Positions 9,317 through 18,681 are shown, counted from the stretch's first letter. The stretch is DNA of 64,000 nucleotides from Ignatzschineria larvae DSM 13226 (GCF_038500265.1 NZ_CP150637.1:459501-523500), one strand, 5' to 3'. Program-made: numbers and translations. Notes: a model not told the origin generated them from the sequence alone.

Positions 9317-10388
9317 GCAGATGAGATTACAGGAGATCTTTGATTATTTACGGGAGAAAGGTGAAGCGGTTACATTGCAAGGCGATGGTAATATCCTAAT
9401 TGAGGGGCTCTCAACGATTCAACACGGCGGAGATCATACGCTCTCATTTTTTCATAATCCTCGTTACCGACAATATTTAGAAACGACAAAAGCAGCCGCA
9501 ATTTTAGTGGATGCTCGTAATGCGGAGCATGTGACACAAGCAGCGATTGTGTGTGCGAATACCCATGTGGCTTGGGCTTATGTGACACAATTGTTTCAAG
9601 AGGATTACCGGAGTTTTTCAGGCATTCATCCAACCGCCATTATTGCCGAGAGTGCTGTGATCGAATCTGATGTAACTATTGGTGCTTATAGCGTGATAGG
9701 TGAACATGTCGTCATTGGCAAAGGGAGTTATATTGATGCGCACTGCACCATTGAACGTAATGTCAGAATGGGGGAAGAATGTTATCTCTTTTCCAATGTG
9801 ACGGTACGTTATGCCTGTCAGTTAGGGAATCGTGTTGTACTGCATCCCAATGCAGTGATTGGTGCAGAAGGCTTCGGTTTTGCACGGGGTAAATCGGGTT
9901 ATATTAAGGTGGCGCAATTAGGTCGCGTGATTCTAGCAGACGATGTGGATATTGGCGCTGGAAGCTGTATTGACCGAGGTGCTATCGAAGATACGATTGT
10001 TGGACGGGGTACTAAAATTGATAATCATGTTCAATTAGGGCACAACTGTATTGTGGGTGAAAATACTGTGATAGCAGGTTATACCGGTATTGCTGGTTCT
10101 ACCGATATTGGCAATAATGTGGTCATTGGTGGCGGAGTTGGCATGAATGGTCACATGAAAATTGAAGACAATGTTGTTGTGACGGGCGGTACACAAGTAA
10201 GCCAGCCCTTGAAAGCAGGAAAGGTCTATTCATCAATTCCACCTGTATTAGAGAATAAGGAATGGCGCTATAATAGTGCAAGAATTAAACGATTAGGCGA
10301 TCTTTTTGATCGGGTAAAACACCTTGAAACAGCGTTTAAGGAGTTAAAAGAAGAAGGTTCGAAGGAAGAGGGTTCAAAAGAAGATTAA
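9303..10388 (+). CDS. lpxD: UDP-3-O-(3-hydroxyacyl)glucosamine N-acyltransferase
   Basis: Third enzyme of lipid A synthesis; transfers a 3-hydroxyacyl chain from ACP to UDP-3-O-acylglucosamine. The 361 residues show the N-terminal uridine-binding domain, a left-handed beta-helix of hexapeptide repeats (from about ASAVIESDVTIGAYSVIG onward), the catalytic-site region VQLGHNCIVGENTVIAGYTG, and a C-terminal helix. The tail ends in a small tandem duplication EEGSKEEGSKED, unusual but at the variable end. The start overlaps skp. About 190 bases of AT-rich DNA separate it from fabZ. Confidence 0.95.
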   Translation: MKQSKQMRLQEIFDYLREKGEAVTLQGDGNILIEGLSTIQHGGDHTLSFFHNPRYRQYLETTKAAAILVDARNAEHVTQAAIVCANTHVAWAYVTQLFQEDYRSFSGIHPTAIIAESAVIESDVTIGAYSVIGEHVVIGKGSYIDAHCTIERNVRMGEECYLFSNVTVRYACQLGNRVVLHPNAVIGAEGFGFARGKSGYIKVAQLGRVILADDVDIGAGSCIDRGAIEDTIVGRGTKIDNHVQLGHNCIVGENTVIAGYTGIAGSTDIGNNVVIGGGVGMNGHMKIEDNVVVTGGTQVSQPLKAGKVYSSIPPVLENKEWRYNSARIKRLGDLFDRVKHLETAFKELKEEGSKEEGSKED

Positions 10389-10582
10389 TCAGTGGTTGAA
10401 TAGGTTGCATATGCCCCATCAACAGCAATCTGTTTTGTAGTGAAAATTGCAAAGAAGGCAATAGCTATAAATGTAATAATAAGAATGTGAAAAAAGAGTG
10501 AAAGACTCGCTACAATTTTACACCATAGTTTTAATTAGGCTATTCAATAAACAATAAAGAAGAAATAAAGAGAATAATAATT

Positions 10583-11044
10583 ATGAGCGATAATAAAGTC
10601 ATTGATATCAACGAAATTATGCAGTACCTACCTCATAGGTATCCTTTTTTAATGATTGATCGTGTGCTTGATTACACGGCAAATGAAATGTTACACGCTC
10701 GTAAAAATGTGACATTCAATGAGCCTTATTTCCAAGGCCATTTCCCTGTTAAGCCCATTATGCCTGGTGTGATGATTTTAGAAGCGCTTGCGCAAGCAAC
10801 AGGAATCTTAAGCTTTAAATCTGTAGAAGATTATGATTCAACAGATCAATCGATCTACTATTTTGTGGGGATTGATAAAGCGCGTTTTCGTCGCCCTGTA
10901 GAGCCAGGTGATACACTTGATCTTAAAGTACAGTTTTTGCGTGCTAAGCGTGGCATTTGGGCTTTTGAAGGCAAAGCATATGTTGATGGGCAACTTGTCT
11001 GCCAAGCGGAATTGATGTGTACCCGTCGCGAGGCATTTGAATAA
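10583..11044 (+). CDS. fabZ: 3-hydroxyacyl-ACP dehydratase FabZ
   Basis: Hot-dog-fold dehydratase of type II fatty acid synthesis that competes with LpxA for hydroxyacyl-ACP. The 153 residues contain [13 protein letters not shown], the catalytic [20 protein letters not shown] (active-site His and Glu) and a typical C terminus. Preceded by a purine-rich leader (AAAGAGAATAA). The stop codon overlaps the lpxA start (TAATG), so the two are translationally coupled, as in many gammaproteobacteria. Confidence 0.96.
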   Translation: MSDNKVIDINEIMQYLPHRYPFLMIDRVLDYTANEMLHARKNVTFNEPYFQGHFPVKPIMPGVMILEALAQATGILSFKSVEDYDSTDQSIYYFVGIDKARFRRPVEPGDTLDLKVQFLRAKRGIWAFEGKAYVDGQLVCQAELMCTRREAFE

Positions 11045-11832
11045 TGACAAATTCTCTCATTCATCCAACTGCGGTGATCGATCCTACGGCAGAGCTTGAT
11101 CCTAGCGTAAAAGTTGGGCCTTTCTGTGTGATAGGGCCAGAAGTTAAAATAGGTCGTGGAACAGTACTCACTTCTCATGTGGTGATTCAAGGGCCGACAA
11201 CCATTGGTGAAGATAATACTTTTTACCAGTTTTGTTCTATTGGCGAAGTGCCGCAAGATAAGAAATTTAAAGAAGGCGATCGTGTTTTTCTTGAGATTGG
11301 TGATCGAAATACGATTCGCGAATATGTCAGCGTAAGTCGCGGTACGATTCAAGATCAGGGTATTACCAAAATTGGGGATGACAACTGGATTATGGCTACT
11401 TGCCATATTGCCCATGATTGTATTGTCGGTAATCGAACGATTTTTGCCAATGGGGCTTCACTTGCAGGTCATGCTGTGATCGAAGATGATGTGATTTTGG
11501 GTGGTTACTCTATGATCTATCAGCGTTGTCGTGTGGGTGAGGGGGCAATTACAGGCTTCTCATCAGGTATTCATCGTAATGTTCCCCCATTTATTACAGC
11601 TGCGGGTTATCGCGCGGTTCCTTCAGGGATTAATGCTGAAGGCCTTCGTCGCCGGAATTTCTCGGCAGAGGCGATCAGAGCTACCAAGGAGGCGTATCGT
11701 TTTCTTTATCGCAAAGATCTTACCTTACAAAATGCGATCACTGAGATTAAGGGATTAGTGCCTGAAGCACCGCATTTAGCGAAAATGGTGAAATTCTTAG
11801 AAGAGACAGAAGATCGCGGGATTATTCGCTAG
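11044..11832 (+). CDS. lpxA: UDP-N-acetylglucosamine O-acyltransferase
   Basis: First enzyme of lipid A synthesis, a homotrimeric left-handed beta-helix acyltransferase. The 262 residues have the hexapeptide repeats from IHPTAVIDPTAELDPSVKVG, the catalytic region ATCHIAHDCIVGNRTIFANG (active-site His), and the C-terminal helical part. The ATG overlaps the fabZ stop by one base. Normally lpxB follows at once; here a 444-base gap with a MITE-like element intervenes. Confidence 0.96.
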   Translation: MTNSLIHPTAVIDPTAELDPSVKVGPFCVIGPEVKIGRGTVLTSHVVIQGPTTIGEDNTFYQFCSIGEVPQDKKFKEGDRVFLEIGDRNTIREYVSVSRGTIQDQGITKIGDDNWIMATCHIAHDCIVGNRTIFANGASLAGHAVIEDDVILGGYSMIYQRCRVGEGAITGFSSGIHRNVPPFITAAGYRAVPSGINAEGLRRRNFSAEAIRATKEAYRFLYRKDLTLQNAITEIKGLVPEAPHLAKMVKFLEETEDRGIIR

Positions 11833-11926
11833 AGATTGTCAGTAAAGCGGTGATTGCAACAAAACAGGGATCTTGAAAAAGATCAGAAAATCAAAAAGAT
11901 CGTGCTGTGAAGCGATGTCAAAAGAA

Positions 11927-12010
11927 AATAGGAAGAGAAAATAGATGATAGATAGCGTTTTGGATAGAGAGTCCGGCGCTTTATCAAAGGGCTATTTTCT
12001 CTTTTCTATT
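11927..12010. repeat. Imperfect long inverted repeat downstream of lpxA
   Basis: AATAGGAAGAGAAAATAG (11927-11944) is the near reverse complement of CTATTTTCTCTTTTCTATT (11992-12010). They could form a stem of about 18 bp around a 47-base loop. There is no clear T-run, so a terminator role is uncertain. The rest of the 11833-12276 gap holds the family A element and no gene. Confidence 0.5.
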
Positions 12011-12056
12011 ATGAGATGACTGTGATTGATATTATTCTGATCATCGTAATAGGATG

Positions 12057-12230
12057 TATAGTAAATTGGGTTTAAGAAAAATGTTTTTTATGTAGTGAGT
12101 ATGGAGCTTTAAAAGAACATTAAACCGTATTAAATAACACTTGCAAGATGCCGGATAGAACAGTTTTCTCGCCTCGATCAGTTGATGCGCCGGCATTTAA
12201 ATGAGCTTATTTTGAACCGATCTTATTAGA
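12057..12230 (-). repeat. Family A MITE-like repeat, copy 1
   Basis: About 174 bp, in inverted orientation relative to copy 2. Its ends are TATAGTAAATTGGGTTTAAG and the complement of an AATA(A/T)CGGTTCAAAATAAG-type end, which resemble each other as imperfect terminal inverted repeats. The core contains GATGCCGGATAGAA and GCGCCGGCAT shared with the copies at 13508, 22053, 36079 and 60686. No open reading frame. It separates lpxA from lpxB. Confidence 0.75.
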
Positions 12231-12276
12231 GTTTCATTGTAAAACATTTCGATATTCATTAGATAAAGGTATAGCG

Positions 12277-13494
12277 ATGCAACAAGTAGTAGATGATCAA
12301 GTGACACAGCGTGCGCCTGTCTTTATGTTGGTGGCAGGTGAGCTATCTGGCGATCTACTCGGTGGCGGTTTGATCCGAGCATTGAAGCAGGCTTACCCTA
12401 AGGCTTCTTTCTTTGGCATTGGTGGCCCTGAGATGATGAAAGAAGGGCTTGAATCTTTAGAGCCGCTAGAAACCTTGTCGATTATGGGATTAGTGGAAGT
12501 GTTAAAAGAGCTTCCGAAACTGTTTCGCGTGAAAAAGCGACTAGTTGAAGCCGCAAAATCGCAAAAACCTTGCTGTTTCATCGGTATTGATGCCCCTGAT
12601 TTTAATCTACGTTTGGCGAAGGATTTAAAATCATTAGATATCACCACATTTCAATACGTTTCTCCCTCTGTTTGGGTCTGGCGTGAAGGCCGAGTAAAGG
12701 GAATCCGTAAAGTGATTGATCGAGTGCTCTGTCTTTTTCCTTTTGAGGTGGATTTTTATCGAAAACACCAAGTGGATGCAGTTTGCGTTGGTCATCGATT
12801 AGGGGATGAGATTCCTTTAGCTGTTGATTCTACTCAAGCGCAGCAAGCTTTAGGATTGATGCCGGAAAATTCCGATCTGAAAACACGTTATGTGGCTGTT
12901 TTACCAGGAAGTCGTCGAGGTGAGATTAGCCGGTTATTGCCGGTCTTTTTACAAGCAATAGAGTCGATGAGCCAACGAGATTCTTCTCTTCGATTTCTGA
13001 TTCCGGCAGCAACACCTGCGATCTATGAGATGATTATGGCAATGGTTCACTCTATGCCGGCACCACTACAAAAGCGCATTTGTGTATTTCATGGGGAATC
13101 GCGCAATGTCATGGCCGCCTCTGAAACTGTGCTCTTAGCGTCAGGCACAGCGGCACTTGAGGCGATGCTATTGAAGAAAACAATGGTAGTCTGTTATCGT
13201 TTCAATGCCTTTACCGCTTGGCTTGCGCCGAAGATTGTGAAGATTAGTCATTTCTCATTGCCCAATATTTTAGCGGGAAGTTCCCTTGTGACTGAGCTCT
13301 TTCAACAAGCGGTCACGCCGGAGAATATCGCCAATGAGATGGTGAAAGCGCTTGCGGATAATGATGAAAACCGGGTGACCATTGCCAAATTTACTGAGCT
13401 TCATTATGCATTGCGCCGGAATGCTGATAATGCGGCGGCAGATGCGGTGATCTCTCTACTCAAGCAGAGAAAGATTTTGCCGAGTCCTGAATAG
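12277..13494 (+). CDS. lpxB: Lipid-A-disaccharide synthase
   Basis: GT19 glycosyltransferase that condenses UDP-2,3-diacylglucosamine with lipid X to give the lipid A disaccharide; peripheral inner-membrane enzyme. The 405 residues include the N-terminal VAGELSGDLLGGGLI, YVSPSVWVWREGR and VLPGSRRGEISR motifs and the acceptor-side SGTAALEAML. An AAAGGT sequence precedes the ATG. Unlike the usual arrangement it does not overlap lpxA: inverted family A repeats lie on both sides, so it is probably a separate transcription unit. Confidence 0.95.
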   Translation: MQQVVDDQVTQRAPVFMLVAGELSGDLLGGGLIRALKQAYPKASFFGIGGPEMMKEGLESLEPLETLSIMGLVEVLKELPKLFRVKKRLVEAAKSQKPCCFIGIDAPDFNLRLAKDLKSLDITTFQYVSPSVWVWREGRVKGIRKVIDRVLCLFPFEVDFYRKHQVDAVCVGHRLGDEIPLAVDSTQAQQALGLMPENSDLKTRYVAVLPGSRRGEISRLLPVFLQAIESMSQRDSSLRFLIPAATPAIYEMIMAMVHSMPAPLQKRICVFHGESRNVMAASETVLLASGTAALEAMLLKKTMVVCYRFNAFTAWLAPKIVKISHFSLPNILAGSSLVTELFQQAVTPENIANEMVKALADNDENRVTIAKFTELHYALRRNADNAAADAVISLLKQRKILPSPE

Positions 13495-13507
13495 GTTGAT
13501 CAAATAG

Positions 13508-13707
13508 TATAGTAATATCGGTTTAAAATAAGTTTATTCAAATGCCGGCGCATCAGTTGTAAAAAGTGAGAAAGCCGTTCTATCCGGCATCTTGCAAGTG
13601 TTGTTGCGTACGGTTTTATCTTCTTTTAAAACCCCACAATAGCTGTTGAAAAACCATTTTTCTTAAACCAAATTTTTAAACCAAATTCTTAAACCCAATT
13701 TACCATA
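13508..13707 (+). repeat. Family A MITE-like repeat, copy 2
   Basis: About 200 bp. Left end TATAGTAATATCGGTTTAAA and right end (read in reverse) TATGGTAAATTGGGTTTAAG are imperfect inverted repeats of each other. The core has ATGCCGGCGCATCAG and CTATCCGGCATCTTGCAAG in common with the other copies. The right end carries an extra local duplication of the TTAAACCAAATT motif, making this copy longer. It begins 13 bases after the lpxB stop. Confidence 0.8.
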
Positions 13708-13754
13708 ATATCACTGCCGTGAATCCCATTTAATTCAATATAAGAAGAGAGTAT

Positions 13755-14390
13755 ATGCAACAGGAAGATTTAGCCCTTTTTACGATGGAATCGACTAAAG
13801 ATAGTGGTGAGCCATTATGGATTGCCGGTGTTGATGAAGCGGGGCGTGGACCTTTATGTGGTGAGGTATTTGCTGCCGCTGTGATTTTAGATCCGGAGGT
13901 TGAGATCAGTGGTCTGGCTGACTCAAAAAAACTGACAGAAAAACGTAGAACTGCTTTAGCACTTGAAATTAAATCGAAGGCTAAAGCATGGGCGATTGCC
14001 TCAAGTTCTGTTGAGGAGATCGATTCACTCAATATTTTGCAAGCGACTTTACTGGCTATGCGCCGAGCCGTTGAAGGATTAGCGATTGAGCCTGATCTTC
14101 TTCGGGTCGATGGTAATCAAGATCCTAAAAGTATTATTCCGGCAACTTGTATTATCAAAGGGGATGCACTCTTTGCAGAGATTAGCGCAGCGTCTATTTT
14201 AGCAAAAGATGCGAGGGATCAATCGATGTATGAAGCAGATCAAGATTATCCTCAATATGGTTTTGCTAAGCACAAAGGTTATGGCACAAAAGCGCATTTA
14301 GAAGCGCTGAATGAGTATGGGGCAACACCGCTACATCGCACCTCTTTTGCGCCGGTGAGAAAAGCGCTAGAGAAGTTTTCACAAGCGTAA
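13755..14390 (+). CDS. rnhB: Ribonuclease HII
   Basis: Endonuclease that nicks RNA in RNA-DNA hybrids and starts ribonucleotide excision. The 211 residues contain the type 2 RNase H signature [16 protein letters not shown] (catalytic Asp27-Glu28), [11 protein letters not shown], and [13 protein letters not shown], supplying the remaining acidic active-site residues, and end with the typical HKGYGTKAH and HRTSFAPVR. An in-frame ATG at MESTKD is an alternative start. It follows lpxB as in E. coli, but dnaE does not follow here. Confidence 0.95.
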   Translation: MQQEDLALFTMESTKDSGEPLWIAGVDEAGRGPLCGEVFAAAVILDPEVEISGLADSKKLTEKRRTALALEIKSKAKAWAIASSSVEEIDSLNILQATLLAMRRAVEGLAIEPDLLRVDGNQDPKSIIPATCIIKGDALFAEISAASILAKDARDQSMYEADQDYPQYGFAKHKGYGTKAHLEALNEYGATPLHRTSFAPVRKALEKFSQA

Positions 14391-14493
14391 TGGCAATAAA
14401 TTAATAGAAAATATTATTGGGATTTTGTTACTCTGAAGACAATTAGGGGAAAACATAGTAGAATATGGCAAATTATTGAGGGAAAGGTGAACA

Positions 14494-15027
14494 ATGAAAA
14501 ATTCTAAATGGCTTGATTTTGTAGTCGGTATCTTTGTTCTAAGTGGTATTGTGGCATTTACTTGGCTTGCGTTTAATGCAAGCAATGCAACTTCTGGTTT
14601 GGGGGGCGGTAAGCCTATTCAAGTAACGGCTTCTTTTACCAACATCGGTTCGCTTAAAGTGAAAGCGCCGGTTATGATTGCTGGCGTGCGCGTAGGGCAA
14701 GTGGCAGGTATTAACTTAGATCACAACAACTATGAGGCTGTGGTATCACTCTCATTAGATAGTAGTGTTCCTATTCCTCAAGATACCATTGCCGCAATTA
14801 ATACCTCGGGGTTAGTGGGAGAGCAATATATAGCCCTAGATCCCGGTGGTTCAGAGAAAGAGTTACAAAATGGCGACAAAATCCGCATGACGCAAGATGC
14901 ATTTGTGATGGAGCGCCTTATTGGTCAATTGATGGCATCATTTGGAAGCGGTGGAAAGGGTGATACCGCAGACGTAGAAGAAAAGGGCAAAGATGCGCCT
15001 TTTAAACCTGCATCTCTGCTTGATTAA
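14494..15027 (+). CDS. mlaD: MCE-domain lipid transport protein MlaD
   Basis: Inner-membrane-anchored periplasmic lipid-binding subunit of the Mla phospholipid transport system. The 177 residues match the E. coli length: one N-terminal membrane anchor (DFVVGIFVLSGIVAFTWLAF), the MCE domain (QVTASFTNIGSLKVKAPVMI... VGEQYIALDPGG) and a short C-terminal helix with a charged tail. The ATG follows AGGGAAAGGTG. The gene stands between rnhB and recO without mlaF, E, C or B, which must be elsewhere or missing. Confidence 0.9.
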   Translation: MKNSKWLDFVVGIFVLSGIVAFTWLAFNASNATSGLGGGKPIQVTASFTNIGSLKVKAPVMIAGVRVGQVAGINLDHNNYEAVVSLSLDSSVPIPQDTIAAINTSGLVGEQYIALDPGGSEKELQNGDKIRMTQDAFVMERLIGQLMASFGSGGKGDTADVEEKGKDAPFKPASLLD

Positions 15028-15088
15028 TTGATTAGGTGATTGAGGTTATGTATTGTGATAGCTTCAATCCTATAATGAAGTTGACGAG

Positions 15089-15817
15089 ATGACGGCAATA
15101 TCTCATTCATTAGACCGGACTTTAGGGATTGTGCTCAATAAGCGGCCCTTTAAAGAGTCCGGTTTTTTAGTGGAGCTATTTACCCGGGATTATGGCCGGA
15201 TTCCGCTTTTAGCACGTGGACGATCAAACCCGAAAAAACCGCTCAATTTTCTGGAACTATTTACCACGAGTGATTGGCATTTAAAAGCAGGGCAGAGCTT
15301 TCATTTCATTGAGTCAGTGGATCTTGTAACACAACGGCTATTAAGTGGTAAAGCGATCTGGACTGCATATTATCTCAATGAATTACTCTTAAAATTATTG
15401 CCACAACATCAAGAAGCACCGGCACTCTTTGAATATTATCAATTAGCTTTAGAAGCTCTATTAGAATCAGAGCAATCGGATTTAGATATTACCCCATTTT
15501 TACGACAATTTGAGTTTCAGTTATTGCGAGAATTAGGTGTTCTACCCAATTTAACTGAAGATTATGAAGGGCGGAAAGTGATCGCCGAGCGCCGTTATTA
15601 TCTCTCTTTTGAAGAGGGGCTATTGCCGATCTCATTACCGGGAACCTTTCCAATTGTCGGTGAATTGATTCTCAAAATATTGGCGCAAGCGCCTTTGAGT
15701 AGAGGGGAGAGTGTCGAGTATCGTAATATGATGCGCTATCTTTTTGAACCATTATTGGAAGGAAAGCCACTACAATCCCGTATTTGGATGCAAAAACTCT
15801 ACGGCAAAGGCCGGTAG
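15089..15817 (+). CDS. recO: DNA repair protein RecO
   Basis: Recombination mediator that works with RecR/RecF to load RecA on SSB-coated gaps. The 242 residues show the N-terminal OB fold (GIVLNKRPFKESGFLVELFT, GRIPLLARGRSNPKKP) and a helical C-terminal domain with the conserved RQFEFQLLRELGVLPN segment. No CxxC zinc motif, as in enterobacterial RecO. The gene follows mlaD by 61 bases and is convergent with dnaB, with a family B repeat block in between. Confidence 0.9.
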   Translation: MTAISHSLDRTLGIVLNKRPFKESGFLVELFTRDYGRIPLLARGRSNPKKPLNFLELFTTSDWHLKAGQSFHFIESVDLVTQRLLSGKAIWTAYYLNELLLKLLPQHQEAPALFEYYQLALEALLESEQSDLDITPFLRQFEFQLLRELGVLPNLTEDYEGRKVIAERRYYLSFEEGLLPISLPGTFPIVGELILKILAQAPLSRGESVEYRNMMRYLFEPLLEGKPLQSRIWMQKLYGKGR

Positions 15818-15840
15818 AACTGCGTGATTCTAAATAGAAG

Positions 15841-16152
15841 TTAATTCAGTGCGGGATAGAAAGAGCGAGTCACCAGATCTATCGTGCGCCCGCAAGTGAG
15901 CAATCTCTCAACAGCTCAAACGATTATTGATCGGCGCTAATGATGTCGATCAGCAAGGCATTGAAGATGCCAAACTTGCCGGCGCGGGATTGTTAGAAGA
16001 ACACGATCATTCACCCCGGCGATGCGGTAAGTTGTCTTATTCTTATCTCATTTTTCTCAATATAATCTAATTCAGTGCGGGATAGAAATAGCGAGTCACC
16101 AGATCAATCTTATACCCGCAGTTGAGTAATTCTTTAATCGCTCGGCATTGAT
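15841..16152 (+). repeat. Family B composite repeat block a
   Basis: One full unit (15841 to about 16040) and one partial unit (about 16068-16152). The unit starts TTAATTCAGTGCGGGATAGAA, runs through GCGCCCGCAAGTGAGCAATC and ends with a GCCGGCGCGGGATTGTTAG...CCCCGGCGATGCG module. Both GC-rich modules have complementary ends, so they can fold into hairpins. It fills the gap between convergent recO and dnaB. Confidence 0.8.
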
Positions 16153-16162
16153 AGTTACCGAT

Positions 16163-16204
16163 GAATAAAAATAGCGCCTCTCACTTTATTCGTTAGTGAG
16201 AGGC
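16163..16204 (-). terminator. Rho-independent terminator of dnaB
   Basis: On the minus strand a 10-bp stem, GCCTCTCACT with AGTGAGAGGC (16176-16204), is followed by a T-rich tract (complement of GAATAAAAATA). It lies about 40 bases after the dnaB stop. Confidence 0.85.
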
Positions 16205-16242
16205 TCTGTGTCGATGAGATATCAGCAAATGTGAAATCCGGA

Positions 16243-17634
16243 TTACTCTTCCATAAATTGATCGGCGAAGTCTCGGGTTGAGAGATTCATAAAGCGAGAG
16301 AATTTGCCTTGGAAGCTGAGTTTAACAGTACCAATAGGACCATTACGTTGTTTTGCGATAATCACTTCGGCAACCCCTTTTTCAGGGGATTCATCATTAT
16401 AGACTTCGTCTCGGTAGATAAAGCAGATAAGGTCAGCATCCTGCTCGATTGCCCCTGAGTCGCGAAGGTCACTCATTACCGGTCGCTTGTTCTGACGTTG
16501 CTCTAAGCTTCGGTTTAGCTGCGAGAGAACAATAACCGGTACATTGAGTTCCCTTGCCATTAATTTAAGGGAGCGGGAGATCTCGGAAACCTCCGCAACC
16601 CGCTGATCGGACATGCCGGGAACACTCATTAATTGTAGGTAATCCACCATGATAAGTCCTAGCTGACCATGATCACGTTGTAATCTCCTTGCTCTTGAAC
16701 GTACTTCCGAGGGGCTTAATCCACTCGTATCATCAATAAATATCTTAGTGCGCGCAAGGGTTTGTGTGGCATCACTCAATTTTTTGGCTTCAAGGTCATT
16801 GAGTTCGCCGGTGCGAATTTTCCCCTGTTCAATGCCCCCAATGGAGGCGAACATCCGCATCACTAATTGTTCGGCTGGCATCTCTAAGCTGAAAATAGCA
16901 ACGGGTTTATTGGTATACATTGCTACGCGTTCTACCATATTCATCGCAAGGGTTGTTTTTCCCATAGATGGTCGACCAGCAACGATGATCATATCACCAC
17001 TTTGTAATCCGGAAGTCATCTGATCGAATTGATCCCAGCCCGTTGGGGCGCCGGTAACGCCACCTTTGGATTGCGCGAGTTCATCAATACGAGCGATAGT
17101 ACTTTTTAAAACTTCTCGGATATCGATTAATCCGGCATTTTGTTTGGTGCCCTGTTCTGCAATCGCAAAGACGGCTTGTTCTGCAAATTGAATCAGCTCA
17201 TTGCTTGTGCGACCTTGTGGGTTAAAGCCTGAATCAGCAATTTCCGTTCCGACACCGATTAACTGGCGGATAACAGAGCGGTCATAGACAATATTGGCAT
17301 AAGCCTTAATATTGCTAACTGAGGGCATATCTTGAGCCAGGGTTGCAAGATAGGGAATGCCACCTATCTCCTCGAGCAACTCACGCTGTTTAAGATCATC
17401 GCTGACGGTTAGAATGTCGACAGACTGATTTTCATGATAGAGCGACTGAATCGTTTCAAAGATAATGCGGTGGTTTTTACTATAAAAATCACCAGGTCCC
17501 AAAATGCCATCGATGCGATCCCACGCATCTCGATCGATCAATAATCCTCCTAGGACAGCCTGCTCTGCTTCGATAGAGTGGGGCGGGGTTTTTATTTGGG
17601 AAAGATCGGAATCATATGATTGTCTATTTTGCAT
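16243..17634 (-). CDS. dnaB: Replicative DNA helicase DnaB
   Basis: Hexameric 5'-3' helicase that unwinds DNA at the replication fork. The 463 residues have the N-terminal primase-interaction domain (PPHSIEAEQAVLGGLLID), a linker helix, and the RecA-like C-terminal domain with Walker A GRPSMGKT at residues 220-227, the Walker B-like LIMVDYLQLM and the LSQLNRSLEQR / SDLRDSGAIEQDAD motifs. Length is normal and no intein is present. It is transcribed alone on the minus strand. Confidence 0.97.
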   Translation of the reverse strand: MQNRQSYDSDLSQIKTPPHSIEAEQAVLGGLLIDRDAWDRIDGILGPGDFYSKNHRIIFETIQSLYHENQSVDILTVSDDLKQRELLEEIGGIPYLATLAQDMPSVSNIKAYANIVYDRSVIRQLIGVGTEIADSGFNPQGRTSNELIQFAEQAVFAIAEQGTKQNAGLIDIREVLKSTIARIDELAQSKGGVTGAPTGWDQFDQMTSGLQSGDMIIVAGRPSMGKTTLAMNMVERVAMYTNKPVAIFSLEMPAEQLVMRMFASIGGIEQGKIRTGELNDLEAKKLSDATQTLARTKIFIDDTSGLSPSEVRSRARRLQRDHGQLGLIMVDYLQLMSVPGMSDQRVAEVSEISRSLKLMARELNVPVIVLSQLNRSLEQRQNKRPVMSDLRDSGAIEQDADLICFIYRDEVYNDESPEKGVAEVIIAKQRNGPIGTVKLSFQGKFSRFMNLSTRDFADQFMEE

Positions 17635-17958
17635 AGGTCCTACTGATAGAGATAAATACTATAAAAAACCAGATATCAGCTACATGTTGAGCTGTAAAAG
17701 TGGCCTATTTTATCATAGATAGGGAGCCTACATGCTAAAATATACTTGACTTAAAAGGATTGATCTAAAAAGCATAATATTCTAATATTGCGGTTAAATA
17801 AATATTATCAATATTGTGTCAATAATAGAAATTGACATATATTTTAGTGATTTACAAATATTGGGTTGCAATTTTATATAACGGCTATTAGACTATTTCA
17901 ATTCAAACAGGTTTAGTTGTACAGTCTGTAATTTACGGACATCAAGAGGTCAGGTGAC
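17635..17958. other. Divergent gap between dnaB and mepK
   Basis: About 320 AT-rich bases holding the divergent promoters. No gene or dispersed repeat is seen. CAAGAGGTCAGGTGAC just before the mepK ATG includes a ribosome binding site. Confidence 0.5.
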
Positions 17959-18582
17959 ATGGATAATAAATTAATCATCACAGATACAGAAACATATATA
18001 GAAAAGCATAATGAGATTATTTGTGATAATCGTCGTAATCTTCTCAAGTTAGCATCAGGTGTTTTAGCAGGGTCAGCAGTATTTGGCGTTTTTGGTTTAA
18101 ATCCAGCACTTGCAAAACAGGCGCTTTCAAATGAGCGCGAGTTGGTGATTTATACACCGGCATTAGGCGAAACAACGCGCACTGTATATTGGGTTCCAGG
18201 TGAAGGTTATATTCGCGAATCACTCGATGAGATCTCTTGGGCGCTTCGTGATAGAAGAACTAAAACTGCAAAATTATATGACCCGCATGTATTAGATCAA
18301 CTTTATGCATTGACCTTACAATTAGGTTACGGCAAACCTGTTCACGGTTTAAGTGGTTACCGTTCAAACAAAACCAATGAAATGCTCCGTCACACAATGC
18401 GTGGAGTTGCGAAGAGCAGTTTCCATACTAAGGCAAAAGCGATCGATATTCGTATGCCTGGTATCTCTACACGGAATTTAAGAAATGCAGCGCTTTCGCT
18501 TAAAGCAGGCGGTGTCGGCTACTATAGTCGTTCGGCATTTGTTCATATCGATAGCGGACAAGTGAGAACTTGGGGTAGCTAA
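17959..18582 (+). CDS. mepK: Tat-exported murein endopeptidase MepK-like (DUF882)
   Basis: Likely periplasmic M15-type metallopeptidase that cuts peptidoglycan cross-links. The 207 residues start with a twin-arginine signal (NRRNLLKLASGVLAGSAVFG, Arg25-Arg26, cleavage near ALA). The catalytic half shows LSGYRSNKTNEMLR, SSFHTKAKAIDIRMPG and SAFVHIDSG, giving the zinc and catalytic residues His156, Asp163 and His196 expected for the YcbK/MepK family. It is monocistronic with its own terminator. The family is secure; cross-link specificity is inferred. Confidence 0.88.
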   Translation: MDNKLIITDTETYIEKHNEIICDNRRNLLKLASGVLAGSAVFGVFGLNPALAKQALSNERELVIYTPALGETTRTVYWVPGEGYIRESLDEISWALRDRRTKTAKLYDPHVLDQLYALTLQLGYGKPVHGLSGYRSNKTNEMLRHTMRGVAKSSFHTKAKAIDIRMPGISTRNLRNAALSLKAGGVGYYSRSAFVHIDSGQVRTWGS

Positions 18583-18604
18583 ATCAAGTTTAGAATCTAT
18601 AAAG

Positions 18605-18629
18605 GCCATTCTTCGGAATGGCTTTTTTT
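18605..18629 (+). terminator. Rho-independent terminator after mepK
   Basis: GCCATTC and GAATGGC form a 7-bp stem closed by a stable TTCG tetraloop and followed by seven T residues. Confidence 0.9.
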
Positions 18630-18681
18630 GTGGGAATGAATTTTAGGAATAGGATGAAAGTTTAAGAGGGATGGACTAAAT

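Noticed and set aside
10858-11415. 185-codon minus-strand frame across fabZ-lpxA
   Set aside because: Overlaps two secure genes on the other strand; composition is that of an antisense frame.
15841-16152. Family B palindromic units considered as Rho-independent terminators
   Set aside because: Most lack a T-run after the stem, and separate classical terminators are present beside the genes (for example 16163-16204, 47553-47588, 55430-55463).
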